This document shows positions 8,836 through 16,540 of a DNA stretch of 64,000 nt, piece after piece. A program made the position numbers and the translations under genes. The DNA comes from Hyphomicrobiaceae bacterium (GTDB lineage: Bacteria > Pseudomonadota > Alphaproteobacteria > Rhizobiales > Hyphomicrobiaceae): the NCBI GenBank assembly GCA_022844275.1, contig JALHMB010000009.1, forward strand, positions 62,001 to 126,000, in the 5' to 3' direction. Below the pieces are notes generated by a model. It made no database searches. It was not told the origin of the DNA and saw nothing but the letters and a program-made list of their open reading frames with translations. The number at the start of each line of letters is the position of its first letter. Position 1 is the first letter of the stretch.

Positions 8836-9483
8836 CTATGCGGGACCGAGCCGATAGAACCGCGGGACAAAGGCTGGGACTTGCTCGGCATAGCGCCGGT
8901 AAGCTTCGCCGAATTGCGCTTCGACTTCGCGTTCCTCACGTTTGGCGAGGCGCCAATACATTACGAGTAGCACCGGCAGCATCAGACCTGTTACCAAGGT
9001 CGGCCATTGCAGGAAAAAGCCGATGATGATCAGCGCAAACCCCGCGTACTGCGGGTGCCGGATGTGGGCATAGGGTCCCGTGGTTGCTAGTTCTCCGGAG
9101 CGCTGCGCCGTGTAGAGCACGTGCCACGCTTTGGCGATCAGCATAAAGCCGCCGCCGATGAACACGAAGCTAAGCAAATGAAACGGGCTCCAATGCGGAT
9201 TCATGGACCAGCCGAACAACGCGGGCCACAGATGGCCCGCATCATGTGACAGCGGATCGAGCTGGGGGACGCGGTTGCCGAGCCAGCCGGCAAGCAAATA
9301 GAGCGTCAGCGGGAACCCGTACATCTCCACGAACAGCGCCACAATGAAAGCGGAATAGGCACCGAACGAGCGCCAGTCCCGCGCCGTTGCCGGCTTGAAG
9401 AAGCTGAACGCGAACAGAATAAAGACGGCCGAGTTAATGAAGACGAGCAACCACAGGCCGTAAGCCGGAATGTCACCGCTCAT
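8836..9483 (-). CDS. isoprenylcysteine carboxyl methyltransferase family membrane protein
   Basis: A 215-residue polytopic membrane protein with about five hydrophobic segments. The C-terminal half carries the phospholipid/isoprenylcysteine methyltransferase signature: GPYAHIRHPQYAGFALIIIGFFLQW, then a charged end with KREEREVEAQFGEAYRRYAEQVP. The RHP-x2-G and E-x-E elements bind S-adenosylmethionine in this family. The acceptor substrate in bacteria is usually unknown. Its start overlaps the DUF2933 gene by 11 bases, so the two are translated together. Such pairs recur in copper/silver resistance loci. Confidence 0.85.
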   Translation of the reverse strand: MSGDIPAYGLWLLVFINSAVFILFAFSFFKPATARDWRSFGAYSAFIVALFVEMYGFPLTLYLLAGWLGNRVPQLDPLSHDAGHLWPALFGWSMNPHWSPFHLLSFVFIGGGFMLIAKAWHVLYTAQRSGELATTGPYAHIRHPQYAGFALIIIGFFLQWPTLVTGLMLPVLLVMYWRLAKREEREVEAQFGEAYRRYAEQVPAFVPRFYRLGPA

Positions 9484-9727
9484 CGGCGCCTCGCTTGTTT
9501 ATGGGGAGTTGCCCGTCACGGCCGTGGGCGCCGTGTCCGCCGTGGCCTCGATGCATGAAAAAGTGCATGCCGCCGCATACCAGCAGGAATAGCAGCGGCC
9601 ATAGCCCGAGTAGATGCGCTCGATGTTCGAGCACGACGAACAGTGCAGCGATTGCAAGGAAGCCGCACAGCACTAGGCCGATCGGCGAGCGCCAGAACGA
9701 GGTCTTTTCAGCGTGTTCGGAGTTCAT
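9473..9727 (-). CDS. DUF2933 small membrane protein
   Basis: 84 residues with two hydrophobic segments (SPIGLVLCGFLAIAALFVVLE and LLGLWPLLFLLVCGGMHFFM) followed by a His/Gly-rich tail, FMHRGHGGHGAHGRDG. This is the DUF2933 pattern, common next to copper efflux genes. Its role is unknown; the exposed His tail may bind metal. It overlaps the downstream methyltransferase gene and precedes it in the same transcript. Confidence 0.85.
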   Translation of the reverse strand: MNSEHAEKTSFWRSPIGLVLCGFLAIAALFVVLEHRAHLLGLWPLLFLLVCGGMHFFMHRGHGGHGAHGRDGQLPINKRGADER

Positions 9728-9953
9728 GGGGGATTTCCAATGTCGCAGATGCGCCTCGAGTGATCGAAGCCAAGTCTATGGAGCTCATTGGTGCGTATCG
9801 TGAAGTAAACTGTCGTAGGTGACAGTGCTGACGATTTGTTTCGTTCAAGCCTCCGGGTGACGCCGGCAGGATCGAGCGGTGTCACGCGTGCTTCGACCCT
9901 GGTGTTCGAGCGCGACCGGTCGTCACCTGTGAGCGCGGCCACGGACGTTGCGT

Positions 9954-10193
9954 TCATTTGCTCCGCGGAGTTGGTGGCCGCTGCCTGAGGTCGTCGACGA
10001 GCTCCCAGACTACGACGGCCGGACATGCGAGCAGCAGGACCACGGCAATCGCTGTCCATGTCGAGATAACAAACAGGAAACGAATCGTCGCTACAGCGAG
10101 TACGCCGACGGCTCCGCATATCCAGATCAGTCCCGCAGAGAGACCATGGCGAGAGACAGCGCTGGCAGCGACATACGATTGGCTGTGAGTGAC
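9954..10193 (-). pseudogene. small two-helix membrane protein ORF lacking a usable start
   Basis: The minus-strand frame between a TAG at 10196-10194 and the TGA at 9956-9954 encodes about 79 residues with two clear membrane helices (LIWICGAVGVLAVATIRFLF and TAIAVVLLLACPAVVVWELV) and a charged end, DDLRQRPPTPRSK. There is no ATG or GTG in the frame; ATGs occur just upstream in the two other frames (10215 and 10164), so a frameshift near the 5' end is likely. It lies between the DUF5676 and DUF2933 genes, both small membrane proteins of copper loci. It may be a freshly broken gene or a sequencing error. Confidence 0.45.
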
Positions 10194-10245
10194 CTATGCT
10201 GGATGATTTCATCACGCGTTCTGCCTCCTGTTTGCCGTCGAACGG

Positions 10246-10515
10246 TCATTCCGTCCGCGCGTTGAAGAAATTGTACAGTGGCGCAAACACGACGGCGACG
10301 TACCAGCCGTAGACGAAGCTCCAAAATAAGCCGAGGAAGAAACTCGGCCAAGTTATCCACGTGAAGCCCGGAAGTAGTTGAGCCAGTAACTGATGCATTC
10401 CGCGATCGGACACGAGAATGCCGAACAGCACGCACAGCACATAGGTGATGACCAGGAACGAGCCGAGGCTCAATCCCATCGGGACAATTGCGAGACGCGC
10501 GGTCGCGTTCATCAT
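10246..10515 (-). CDS. DUF5676 small membrane protein
   Basis: 89 residues with two hydrophobic hairpin segments (LSLGSFLVITYVLCVLFGIL and WPSFFLGLFWSFVYGWYVAVV) and a C-terminal FAPLYNFFNARTE, matching the DUF5676 family. AGGAGA sits a few bases upstream of tandem ATGs at 10515 and 10512; either could be used, and a TTG at 10518 is less likely. The function is unknown, but members cluster with DUF2933, Met-rich and copper-ATPase genes. Confidence 0.8.
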   Translation of the reverse strand: MMNATARLAIVPMGLSLGSFLVITYVLCVLFGILVSDRGMHQLLAQLLPGFTWITWPSFFLGLFWSFVYGWYVAVVFAPLYNFFNARTE

Positions 10516-10536
10516 CAATCTCCTGTTGTTCCGCTT

Positions 10537-11652
10537 TTAGGCGATGCGAAATGTTGAGCGTCTATCCCCCCATTTTCTAGAATGATGGTAGGTGATGCCG
10601 TTCGGCCCGCGACCGACTCTGAAGGTTGCGACCGCTACCCGCTTCGCTGCATCGATGACCGAAACAGTGCCATCAGTGATGTTGCTGACAAGCACGAGCA
10701 AACCGTCGTCGCTGACAGCAACCCCGTGCGCGCCTTTGCCGGTTCTGATGGTGTCGACCACCTTATCGCTGGCTACCTCGATGACCGACACTGTGTCCGC
10801 AGGCTCGGCGTCCGTCCCCTGATTGGCAACATAGACGAAGCGTCCATCCGGCGTGGCGTGGATCTGGATTGGCCCGCGTCCGACTGGTATCGTCCCGATC
10901 TTCGTTCGACTTTCAGTATCGATGATCGAGACGCTGTTCTCATCGCGCAAAGAGACGTAGACCCGGCTGCCGTCAGGCGTGAACCCGACCTGGACCGGCG
11001 TCTTGCCCACTGGAATTCGGGCAACCTCGGTGAGCATCGACGTATCGATCACCGAAACGCTACCGTCTTCCACATTTGCAACATAGGACTCACTTCCATC
11101 CGGACTGATGCGCAGACCATGCGGATACCGTCCGGTCTTGATCGTTTGCACGATGGTCTTGTGCGCCAGGTTGACGACCGCAACACTGTTGTCACCCGAG
11201 TTGGTGACGAAGGCCCGCTGGCCTGCACGATCAACGACGACGTGGGCTGGATGATTGCCAACCTGAATTGAGGCCATCGGCCCGGAACTCAGTTTGGCAG
11301 CATCGAATATAAGGAGGCGGCCCTTAGTTTCTTTTTGATCATGTGCCGAGTTGGCGCCATGGCCGTGACCGTCACCGGCGGGCCCACCAACAGCGAGCAG
11401 CCGCGATCCGTCGGCCGTGGACTGCACGTTGTGCGGGGAGATCGGGATCGGAACGGTTTGCACCCTGCCGGACGCAAGATCGATCGCGCTGACGGAATTC
11501 CCGTGCTCGTCGGCGGTATAGACAATGCCCTTCAATTTCTGTGCTGAGGCAGGCGACTGCTGTGCGTACGCAAGACTTGGCCCTAGTGCAAGACTCGAGA
11601 CCAAGGCTGTGGCGGTGGATGCCAGAAACTGGCGACGTGACAAGTATCGCAT
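10537..11652 (-). CDS. secreted YVTN beta-propeller repeat protein
   Basis: 371 residues from the ATG at 11652, with GAGAGG upstream. The N-terminus has a twin-arginine-like signal (LSRRQFLASTATALVSSLAL, cleavage after AYA). The rest is repeated blades with the YVTN/YncE pattern, for example AFVTNSGDNSVAVVNLAH, SYVANVEDGSVSVIDTS and VYVANQGTDAEPADTVSVIE, forming a seven-bladed propeller. A His-rich loop (GDGHGHGANSAHDQ) interrupts the second blade and could hold metal. The last about 15 residues (RKWGDRRSTFRIA) do not look like a blade end and may be replaced sequence. Periplasmic; the partner is unknown. Confidence 0.85.
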   Translation of the reverse strand: MRYLSRRQFLASTATALVSSLALGPSLAYAQQSPASAQKLKGIVYTADEHGNSVSAIDLASGRVQTVPIPISPHNVQSTADGSRLLAVGGPAGDGHGHGANSAHDQKETKGRLLIFDAAKLSSGPMASIQVGNHPAHVVVDRAGQRAFVTNSGDNSVAVVNLAHKTIVQTIKTGRYPHGLRISPDGSESYVANVEDGSVSVIDTSMLTEVARIPVGKTPVQVGFTPDGSRVYVSLRDENSVSIIDTESRTKIGTIPVGRGPIQIHATPDGRFVYVANQGTDAEPADTVSVIEVASDKVVDTIRTGKGAHGVAVSDDGLLVLVSNITDGTVSVIDAAKRVAVATFRVGRGPNGITYHHSRKWGDRRSTFRIA

Positions 11653-11736
11653 GTGAAACCTCTCTTCGGGACGTGTCGGATCGAATCGGTCAATGCCGAT
11701 CGGAATCGCCCAACACACCAAAAGAGGTGGTCGGAC

Positions 11737-12135
11737 CTAGACGTTCGCGGAGAGAGCCGGGGGGCGGAAACCGGGGGACGGCCAGTGGCCGGGAACAACC
11801 TCATCAGGCAGCGCTGCCACAACCTCAGCGACCGTCGCCCTGGTAATGGCCGCAGATGAGGTCAGCGGGACGCAAAATGAACAGCCGCTGGCATTGCAGC
11901 AGGGGGCGCCATGGGCTTCATCTGCATCACCGGCACAATGCGGCTCCGCAGTCGCCCCTTGAGACGCAATCTCATGCGAAAGCGAGGCTGCGGACGCGGC
12001 ATGGTCGCCCATCTGAACATGAACGAGACCTGAGGTTGAAATCGCAAGGACCAGCAGCAACACAAGCCAGCGCCTCAAGCCCCACGTCGCACGACGCGGA
12101 TCCTTTCTGCGCTGCCATGTGCTGTCGTAAAACAT
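11737..12135 (-). CDS. small Cys/His-containing secreted or membrane-anchored protein
   Basis: 132 residues from the ATG at 12135. Residues about 22-38 form one hydrophobic segment (RWLVLLLVLAISTSGLVHV). They are followed by a soluble part with clustered thiols: PHCAGDADEAHGAPCCNASG, then CSFC. The CC and CxxC elements with nearby His suggest metal binding. The open frame continues upstream to 12651, but that part looks like shadow sequence of the divergent gene. I do not recognise a named family; the position upstream of the YVTN gene in the same direction, 84 bases apart, suggests a joint copper-related role. Confidence 0.6.
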   Translation of the reverse strand: MFYDSTWQRRKDPRRATWGLRRWLVLLLVLAISTSGLVHVQMGDHAASAASLSHEIASQGATAEPHCAGDADEAHGAPCCNASGCSFCVPLTSSAAITRATVAEVVAALPDEVVPGHWPSPGFRPPALSANV

Positions 12136-12483
12136 GCGATACCTTAACCTTGCCTCACGGACCTCGAGCGACTGATCGAATAGCAACTCGATGCCACTCC
12201 TGCATTGACAGAGATCAACATTGCGATGATAGCCTGACGACGGTCGAGCCCAATTAAATCTCTGCAGCTGCACGCCGTTCGGAGACGCGGAATCTGGTTG
12301 TTTAGAGGCCGAAACTGATCCACTTTGACCGGGTACGGGCATTGACCGGACCAAGAAGCAATGCTGCGATTTGATCGGCAAGATTTTACCGAAACGCAGG
12401 GGAGCGATGATTGTGAGAATATTCGCCGACCACCTGGGTTTTGAAGCACGTCCCCTCTGGGCGCAACCATGGCTTTGCGATCG
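12136..12483. other. divergent intergenic region, no gene seen
   Basis: About 350 bases between the Cys/His protein (minus) and the ATP-grasp gene (plus). A minus-strand frame is open through most of it but has no ribosome site or family resemblance. It presumably holds both promoters; I see no clear palindromic operator. Confidence 0.4.
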
Positions 12484-13782
12484 ATGAGCGATCCAGACCC
12501 CACTTCCTCTGGTGCAGTTCAGATCCTCGCGGAACGGCTCAACCAGAACTGCTTCTGCGTCACGCTCGACCGTCGGTCGCTGTGCGAAGCTCTTGAGCAC
12601 GAGTCCAACGACCCAGCGTTTTGCGAGACCTTCATCCGCCCCAAGGCCCACTTGTTCTCGAGCGTGCCGGTGTTTCTCTCAGCCACGGTGGTGGCCGAGA
12701 TGCAGGTGGCGGTGGCAGCCATCGAAACGGTGGCCCGGCTCGCTGCATACAAGGCCGCTGTCCTCTCCTGGGCGCCCGAAGTTTCTAGGGAGGATCATGG
12801 TCCAGTGGGTGCATTGATGGGCTACGACTTCCATCTTGGCGAAGACGGTCCCCGATTAATCGAGATCAATACTAACGCCGGCGGGGCATTCCTGAATGCC
12901 CTCCTTGCAAGGGCGCAGCGGGTGTGCTGTGCCGAAATGGACATGCCGCTGACGCCGCACACGTTTGAAGACGCGGCGTTTCGGATGTTCCAGGACGAAT
13001 GGATGCGCCAGCGGGGAACGGGTACTCCACGTCGGATTGCGATCATCGACGATAGTCCTGAGGATCAGTATCTCTACCCCGAGTTCGTGCTTGCGCGGCA
13101 AGTACTGGCCGCTCGCGGGGTGGATGCGATTATCGCGGATGCCAGCCACCTTCGCTATGAGGGCGGCCAGCTCAGCGTCGAGGGAAAACCTATCGATCTC
13201 GTCTACAATCGGGTCACAGATTTCGCGTTTGGTCAGCCCAAGCATAAGGCGCTGCGAGAGGCTTATCGCGATGGTGCGGTGGTCGTAACGCCGAATCCGC
13301 ACAATCACGCCCTGCTCGCCGACAAGCGTAACCTTTCGCTCCTCTCCGATCCGCCGACGCTCGAGGCTTGGGGCGTGCACCCAAAACTCCTTGTCCAGCT
13401 TAGATCCGTCCCACGCACTGTCCTTGTCACTCCCGAAACCGCCGACGAACTGTGGAAGGCGCGCAAGGGCCTGTTTTTCAAACCGACGGGCGGACATGGC
13501 GGAAAAGCGGTGTACCGCGGCGACAAGGTGACGAAAGGCGTCTGGGCAGAAATCGAGCGAGGCGACTACGTTGCCCAGACCCTAGTTCGGCCGAGCGAGC
13601 GCATGATCAAGATCGACGACGCACTCCAGGCACGCAAGATGGACGTTCGCCTCTATACCTATGACGGTCATGTGCTTTTGGTGGCCGCGCGCCTCTATCA
13701 GGGCCAGACCACGAATTTCAGAACTCCCGGGGGCGGGTTCGCTCCGGTGTTCCTGATTACACACCATAGTCCGCCATCTTGA
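12484..13782 (+). CDS. ATP-grasp glutathione-synthetase-like protein, 3' end replaced
   Basis: 432 residues from ATG 12484 (ATG 12469 also possible). An N-terminal half with DFHLGEDGPRLIEINTNAGG resembles a ligase substrate/Mg region. The C-terminal half carries a nucleotide-grasp lobe: RKGLFFKPTGGHGGKAVYRG, DYVAQTLV, then DVRLYTYDGHVLLVAARLYQ. It probably joins a carboxylate to an amine or thiol using ATP in the cytosol; the substrate is unknown. The family-like end GGGFAPV is followed by only FLITHHSPPS, whose last residues are encoded by an IS remnant read backwards. So the native C-terminus was probably cut by an insertion; loss looks small and activity may remain. Confidence 0.75.
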   Translation: MSDPDPTSSGAVQILAERLNQNCFCVTLDRRSLCEALEHESNDPAFCETFIRPKAHLFSSVPVFLSATVVAEMQVAVAAIETVARLAAYKAAVLSWAPEVSREDHGPVGALMGYDFHLGEDGPRLIEINTNAGGAFLNALLARAQRVCCAEMDMPLTPHTFEDAAFRMFQDEWMRQRGTGTPRRIAIIDDSPEDQYLYPEFVLARQVLAARGVDAIIADASHLRYEGGQLSVEGKPIDLVYNRVTDFAFGQPKHKALREAYRDGAVVVTPNPHNHALLADKRNLSLLSDPPTLEAWGVHPKLLVQLRSVPRTVLVTPETADELWKARKGLFFKPTGGHGGKAVYRGDKVTKGVWAEIERGDYVAQTLVRPSERMIKIDDALQARKMDVRLYTYDGHVLLVAARLYQGQTTNFRTPGGGFAPVFLITHHSPPS

Positions 13783-14064
13783 GCCACCAGTAGGGTTGCG
13801 GTTTTGTGGTCACGGCGGCGCGGCCGAGGCCGGGGATCATGGAAGATCGAAGCGATGATTGAAGCGCCACTCGAACTCGGCGAGGTGGCGGACCATGTGC
13901 TTCTTGCAGGGCCCGGTAGGTGCCGGTAATTGCGTCCCTCGATTGATACACAAGCATCGTGTTGTCCCAGCGGAAGGCGGGATGACGCCGCGCGACGGCC
14001 AGAGCCCGTGGAGATGGCAACATGCGCGCAGCCCGCCTTGGGCGGGCGCAGCGAATCGGGTCAT
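13757..14064 (-). mobile_element. IS1595/ISXO2-like transposase remnant (C-terminal, frameshifted)
   Basis: The minus strand encodes, in shifting frames, the end of an ISXO2-type transposase: a GTYRAL piece, KKHMVRHLAEFEWRFNHRF, then after a shift MIPGLGRAAVTTKP and YWWLKMADYGV before the stop at 13757. The HLAEFEWRFNHR block is the conserved C-terminal part of the DDE fold in this family. At least two frameshifts are needed and the N-terminal two thirds are absent, so it cannot move. Its 3' end abuts and overlaps the last codons of the ATP-grasp gene. Confidence 0.65.
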
Positions 14065-14099
14065 TCTCTGGAAAGGCGTGATAAATGCGGACTGATGGA

Positions 14100-14363
14100 T
14101 TACGTTTCGACTGCCTTGCGGCGCTGTTCAAATTCCTCTCGATTGATTTCGCCCCGCGCAAAACGCTCGTCGAGGATCTGGCGCGGCGTCCGAGTAGAAT
14201 TCGTTGTCCCAGTCGAACCGCCACTTCTTCGGCGCCTGACGACGAAGAGCAGCGCCACCGCAAGGAAGAGCACTCCAGCGATGAACAGCGGACCGAACCA
14301 CATGCCGCTCCAGCCACCTTCGCCCCAATTCATCCAGCCATCGTGCATCATGTCATCCTCCAT
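14100..14363 (-). CDS. SHOCT-domain small membrane protein
   Basis: 87 residues. An N-terminal Met/Trp/Gly-rich stretch (MMHDGWMNWGEGGWSGMW) precedes one membrane helix (LFIAGVLFLAVALLFVVRRR). The C-terminal SHOCT motif is PRQILDERFARGEINREEFEQRRK. SHOCT domains are short oligomerisation modules. Homologues are frequent in copper/silver islands; the Met/His N-terminus outside the membrane may bind Cu(I). The function is otherwise unknown. Confidence 0.85.
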   Translation of the reverse strand: MEDDMMHDGWMNWGEGGWSGMWFGPLFIAGVLFLAVALLFVVRRRRSGGSTGTTNSTRTPRQILDERFARGEINREEFEQRRKAVET

Positions 14364-14615
14364 CTAGGTCATGATCATAAGCCTGATCGGCAGCTTAGAC
14401 GACAGCGTGGCTTCAGAAGCCTCGGAATCTACCCATTTGCGCCATCAAGTGACGCCGAAGCCGTGGCTGCGGGAAGGCCGGTCTCAAAATGATGGGGCGA
14501 CGAATCTAGGTATTTTCCGATCCTGGCAGCCGCCTGCTTGAGAGAATAAATGTCGAGGTAACGGTTGGGTCCGGGTGCTCACGCCCGATATCTATTCGAT
14601 GCATAGGAGTGCGCC
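14364..14615. promoter_or_regulatory. divergent intergenic region before the LTXXQ gene
   Basis: About 250 bases between the SHOCT gene (minus) and the LTXXQ/Spy-like gene (plus). It must contain both promoters. GGAG lies about eight bases before the plus-strand ATG at 14616. No copper-box palindrome of the kind found at 16.45 kb is visible. Confidence 0.35.
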
Positions 14616-15152
14616 ATGAAGAAGTCATTCGCTACTGTCGCGCTGGCGCTTGCAATGAGCGTAATCGCTGTCGATCTTTCATTCGCCCAGTCCCAAGCAG
14701 GGCGCATGATGGGCATGGCAGGTGGCGGCTGCCCAATGATGGGCATGATGGGTCAAGGCATGATGGGACAAGGCCCGATGGGTCAAGGCCCGATAGGTCA
14801 AGGCAGGATGGCGGGCAACCAGGAGATGATGGGCGCGATAGCTGAAAACCGTCTCACTCACCTGAAGGGCGAGCTGAAGATCACTGACGCTCAAGCCGAT
14901 GTCTGGAAGGCCTACGCAGATGCAATCAAGGCCCGCGCGGACGTCATGCAGGGAATGCGCACGAGCATGATGGATGCCATGGACAAAGGTGGCGCCATCG
15001 AACGGATGGATATTCGCATTAAGAGCATGGAGGCGATGGTCGAATCCATGAAGGCCGTTAAGCCGGCAACTGAGAAGCTTTACGCCGCTTTGACAGCCGA
15101 TCAGAAGAAAGTCGCAGACCAGCTTATCGGTGTCGACTGCGGCGCAATGTGA
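14616..15152 (+). CDS. periplasmic LTXXQ/Spy-like protein with Met-Gly-Gln repeats
   Basis: 178 residues with a signal peptide (cleavage near SFAQS). Residues about 28-72 are Met/Gly-rich and contain four pentapeptide repeats (MMGQG, MMGQG, PMGQG, PIGQG). The rest is helical with the family pattern RLTHLKGELKITDAQADVWKAY, related to CpxP/Spy and the LTXXQ heavy-metal resistance group. Likely a periplasmic chaperone or copper-binding protein. The stop overlaps the next ATG (TGATG), but I place the next gene's start further in. No obvious Cys ligand apart from one near each end. Confidence 0.85.
   Translation: MKKSFATVALALAMSVIAVDLSFAQSQAGRMMGMAGGGCPMMGMMGQGMMGQGPMGQGPIGQGRMAGNQEMMGAIAENRLTHLKGELKITDAQADVWKAYADAIKARADVMQGMRTSMMDAMDKGGAIERMDIRIKSMEAMVESMKAVKPATEKLYAALTADQKKVADQLIGVDCGAM
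14745..14804 (+). repeat. four 15-bp tandem repeats coding M/P-M/I-G-Q-G
   Basis: Four direct 15-base units differing by one to three bases, each coding a five-residue Met/Gly/Gln unit inside the LTXXQ protein. The near-identity at DNA level suggests recent expansion by slippage. Confidence 0.8.
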
Positions 15153-15247
15153 TGGCATCCGGCTCGTTTGGCCAACCGGAATTCAACGATGTGGGAAGCA
15201 GTGTGAATGTGACGCTATGTTCGGCGCCGCAGATAGTGGAGGCGAGT

Positions 15248-15634
15248 GTGGCTTACTATTTCAGCAAGATACTTGAGATGCCGTTCGACAAGGCGATCCA
15301 ACATGTGACGGATGCCTTGGCAGCGAAGGGTTTCGGCGTCCTGACGACAATCGACGTGCAGGCAACGATGAAGAAGAAGCTCAACGTCGAATTCCGACCC
15401 TATACAATCCTGGGAGCTTGCAACCCCGATTTCGCTCATAAGGCACTGCAGATCGAGGACGCGATCGGAACGATGCTGCCCTGCAATGTGGTCGTGCAGG
15501 AAATCAGCAAAGGAATGGTCGAGGTCTCCGCTGTCGATCCGGTCGCCTCTATGATGGCTGTCAAGAACCCGAAATTAGCGGCGATAGCAGGCGACGTGAA
15601 AGATCAATTGCAGCAGGTTGTTTCAGGTCTCTGA
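15248..15634 (+). CDS. DUF302 domain protein
   Basis: 128 residues from the GTG at 15248, which has GGAGG five bases upstream and gives the family-like start AYYFSKILEMPFDKAI. An upstream in-frame ATG at 15152 overlaps the previous stop and would add 32 residues with no family resemblance. The body shows KGFGVLTTIDVQATMKKKL, YTILGACNPDFAHKALQIE and LPCNVVVQEI, the normal DUF302 order with Cys in the GACNP and LPCNV motifs. DUF302 proteins are small dimeric proteins of unknown function, often beside copper and sulfur genes. Cytosolic as predicted here. Confidence 0.88.
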   Translation: MAYYFSKILEMPFDKAIQHVTDALAAKGFGVLTTIDVQATMKKKLNVEFRPYTILGACNPDFAHKALQIEDAIGTMLPCNVVVQEISKGMVEVSAVDPVASMMAVKNPKLAAIAGDVKDQLQQVVSGL

Positions 15635-15650
15635 GAGGCGGATCATTGCC

Positions 15651-16133
15651 TCACAAACGCTGAAGGCCGAGGTAGCGCTCAAATCGAGTCGGCGCAGACG
15701 GACCGAAGATAATGACATCGTAAGCTTCCGGTGTGCCGCCTTCCATGCCTGGAGAGCCGCTCGGCATGCCTGGCACCGCGAGGCCTCGCGCAGCTGGCTT
15801 TTCAGAGAGCAATCGCAGAATGGCGCCGGCGGGGACATGGCCCTCGATCGTGTACCCGGCAATCTCCGCCGTATGACACGAGGCGAGTTCCATCGGGACG
15901 CCCCGTTGCGACTTGATGGTCTGGACATCTGTGCTCTCAATGACCGTCGCGACGAACCCGTTGCGACGCAGATGTTCCACCCAACTGAGACAGCATCCGC
16001 AGTTGGGATCCTTCCAAACGGTGATCGAGTGCGACGCCTTCGCGAAGGCCAGGGGTGCAATTGATATGATCGTACCCGCAGCCATGAAGCCAACGAAAGC
16101 GCGCCGGCCGAGCGACAAGTCTGTTTTGTGCAT
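15651..16133 (-). CDS. DUF411 periplasmic metal-binding protein
   Basis: 160 residues with a twin-Arg-like N-terminus (LGRRAFVGFMAAGTIISIAP) and cleavage near AFA. The DUF411 core has the CxxC motif DPNCGCCLSWVEHL, then VPMELASCHTAEIAGYTIEGH and VPAGAILRLL, and a Met/Gly-rich GMPSGSPGMEGG. These proteins bind copper or other soft metals in the periplasm. Its 5' end lies 33 bases below the csoR stop, so it is probably the second gene of the csoR transcript and copper-induced. Confidence 0.9.
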   Translation of the reverse strand: MHKTDLSLGRRAFVGFMAAGTIISIAPLAFAKASHSITVWKDPNCGCCLSWVEHLRRNGFVATVIESTDVQTIKSQRGVPMELASCHTAEIAGYTIEGHVPAGAILRLLSEKPAARGLAVPGMPSGSPGMEGGTPEAYDVIIFGPSAPTRFERYLGLQRL

Positions 16134-16166
16134 TGTATCCTCCTACCCGGTCATCGACCGGCAAAC

Positions 16167-16442
16167 TCACTTCGAGGCCCGCCCGAGCAACTCCATCAAC
16201 TCTTCAATGACCTTTCGCTGCTCATCAGGGCGACCAGATGTGATGGCTTTCTCCACACAGTGTCCAATGTGCTCCTGAAGGACCTGCTCCTCAACGCGCC
16301 GCAGCGCCGCCCGTACGGCTGCGATCTGCGTGACGATGTCAATGCAGTAGCGATCTTCGTCTACCATGCGGGCGAGACCGCGAACCTGGCCCTCGATCCG
16401 ATTGAGGCGCTTCAGGCGAGCCGACTTGTCGGTGGTTTGCAT
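16167..16442 (-). CDS. csoR: CsoR-type copper-sensing repressor
   Basis: 91 residues from the ATG at 16442 (another ATG at 16451 adds three). All-helical CsoR/RcnR/FrmR family protein with the family start LKRLNRIEGQVRGLARMV. The ligand pattern is C-x24-H-x3-C (DRYC, then EHIGHC), the Cu(I) set of true CsoR rather than the Ni or formaldehyde sets. Without Cu(I) it should bind the operators immediately upstream and repress both itself and the divergent copA; Cu(I) releases it. No ribosome site is visible, and the predicted transcript start coincides with the ATG at 16442. Confidence 0.92.
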   Translation of the reverse strand: MQTTDKSARLKRLNRIEGQVRGLARMVDEDRYCIDIVTQIAAVRAALRRVEEQVLQEHIGHCVEKAITSGRPDEQRKVIEELMELLGRASK

Positions 16443-16450
16443 AGTTGACA

Positions 16451-16469
16451 TATACCCGGGCGGGGTATA
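16451..16469. promoter_or_regulatory. CsoR operator 1 between divergent promoters
   Basis: TATACCCGGGCGGGGTATA: near-palindrome with TATACCC and GGGTATA arms, the type of G/C-tract dyad bound by CsoR. A plus-strand -35-like TTGACA (16445-16450) flanks it on one side and a minus-strand TTGACA (16477-16472) on the other. Confidence 0.75.
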
Positions 16470-16481
16470 CGTGTCAAACAA

Positions 16482-16500
16482 TATACCCCCACCTGGTATA
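16482..16500. promoter_or_regulatory. CsoR operator 2 in the copA leader
   Basis: TATACCCCCACCTGGTATA: second dyad with TATACC and GGTATA arms, 31 bases from the first, centred about 50 bases before the copA ATG. Two sites suggest tight repression of copA by two CsoR tetramers. Confidence 0.7.
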
Positions 16501-16540
16501 AGGTGGATTGCGACCGGAACGATGGACTAGGAGGTCTGCC

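Noticed and set aside
11737-12651. 304-residue version of the Cys/His protein
   Set aside because: Residues before codon 172 overlap the ATP-grasp gene on the other strand and have no signal peptide or family features.
16508-16540. Eleven-codon extension of CopA upstream of 16541
   Set aside because: The ATG at 16541 has AGGAGG at proper spacing, and the extension has no family support.
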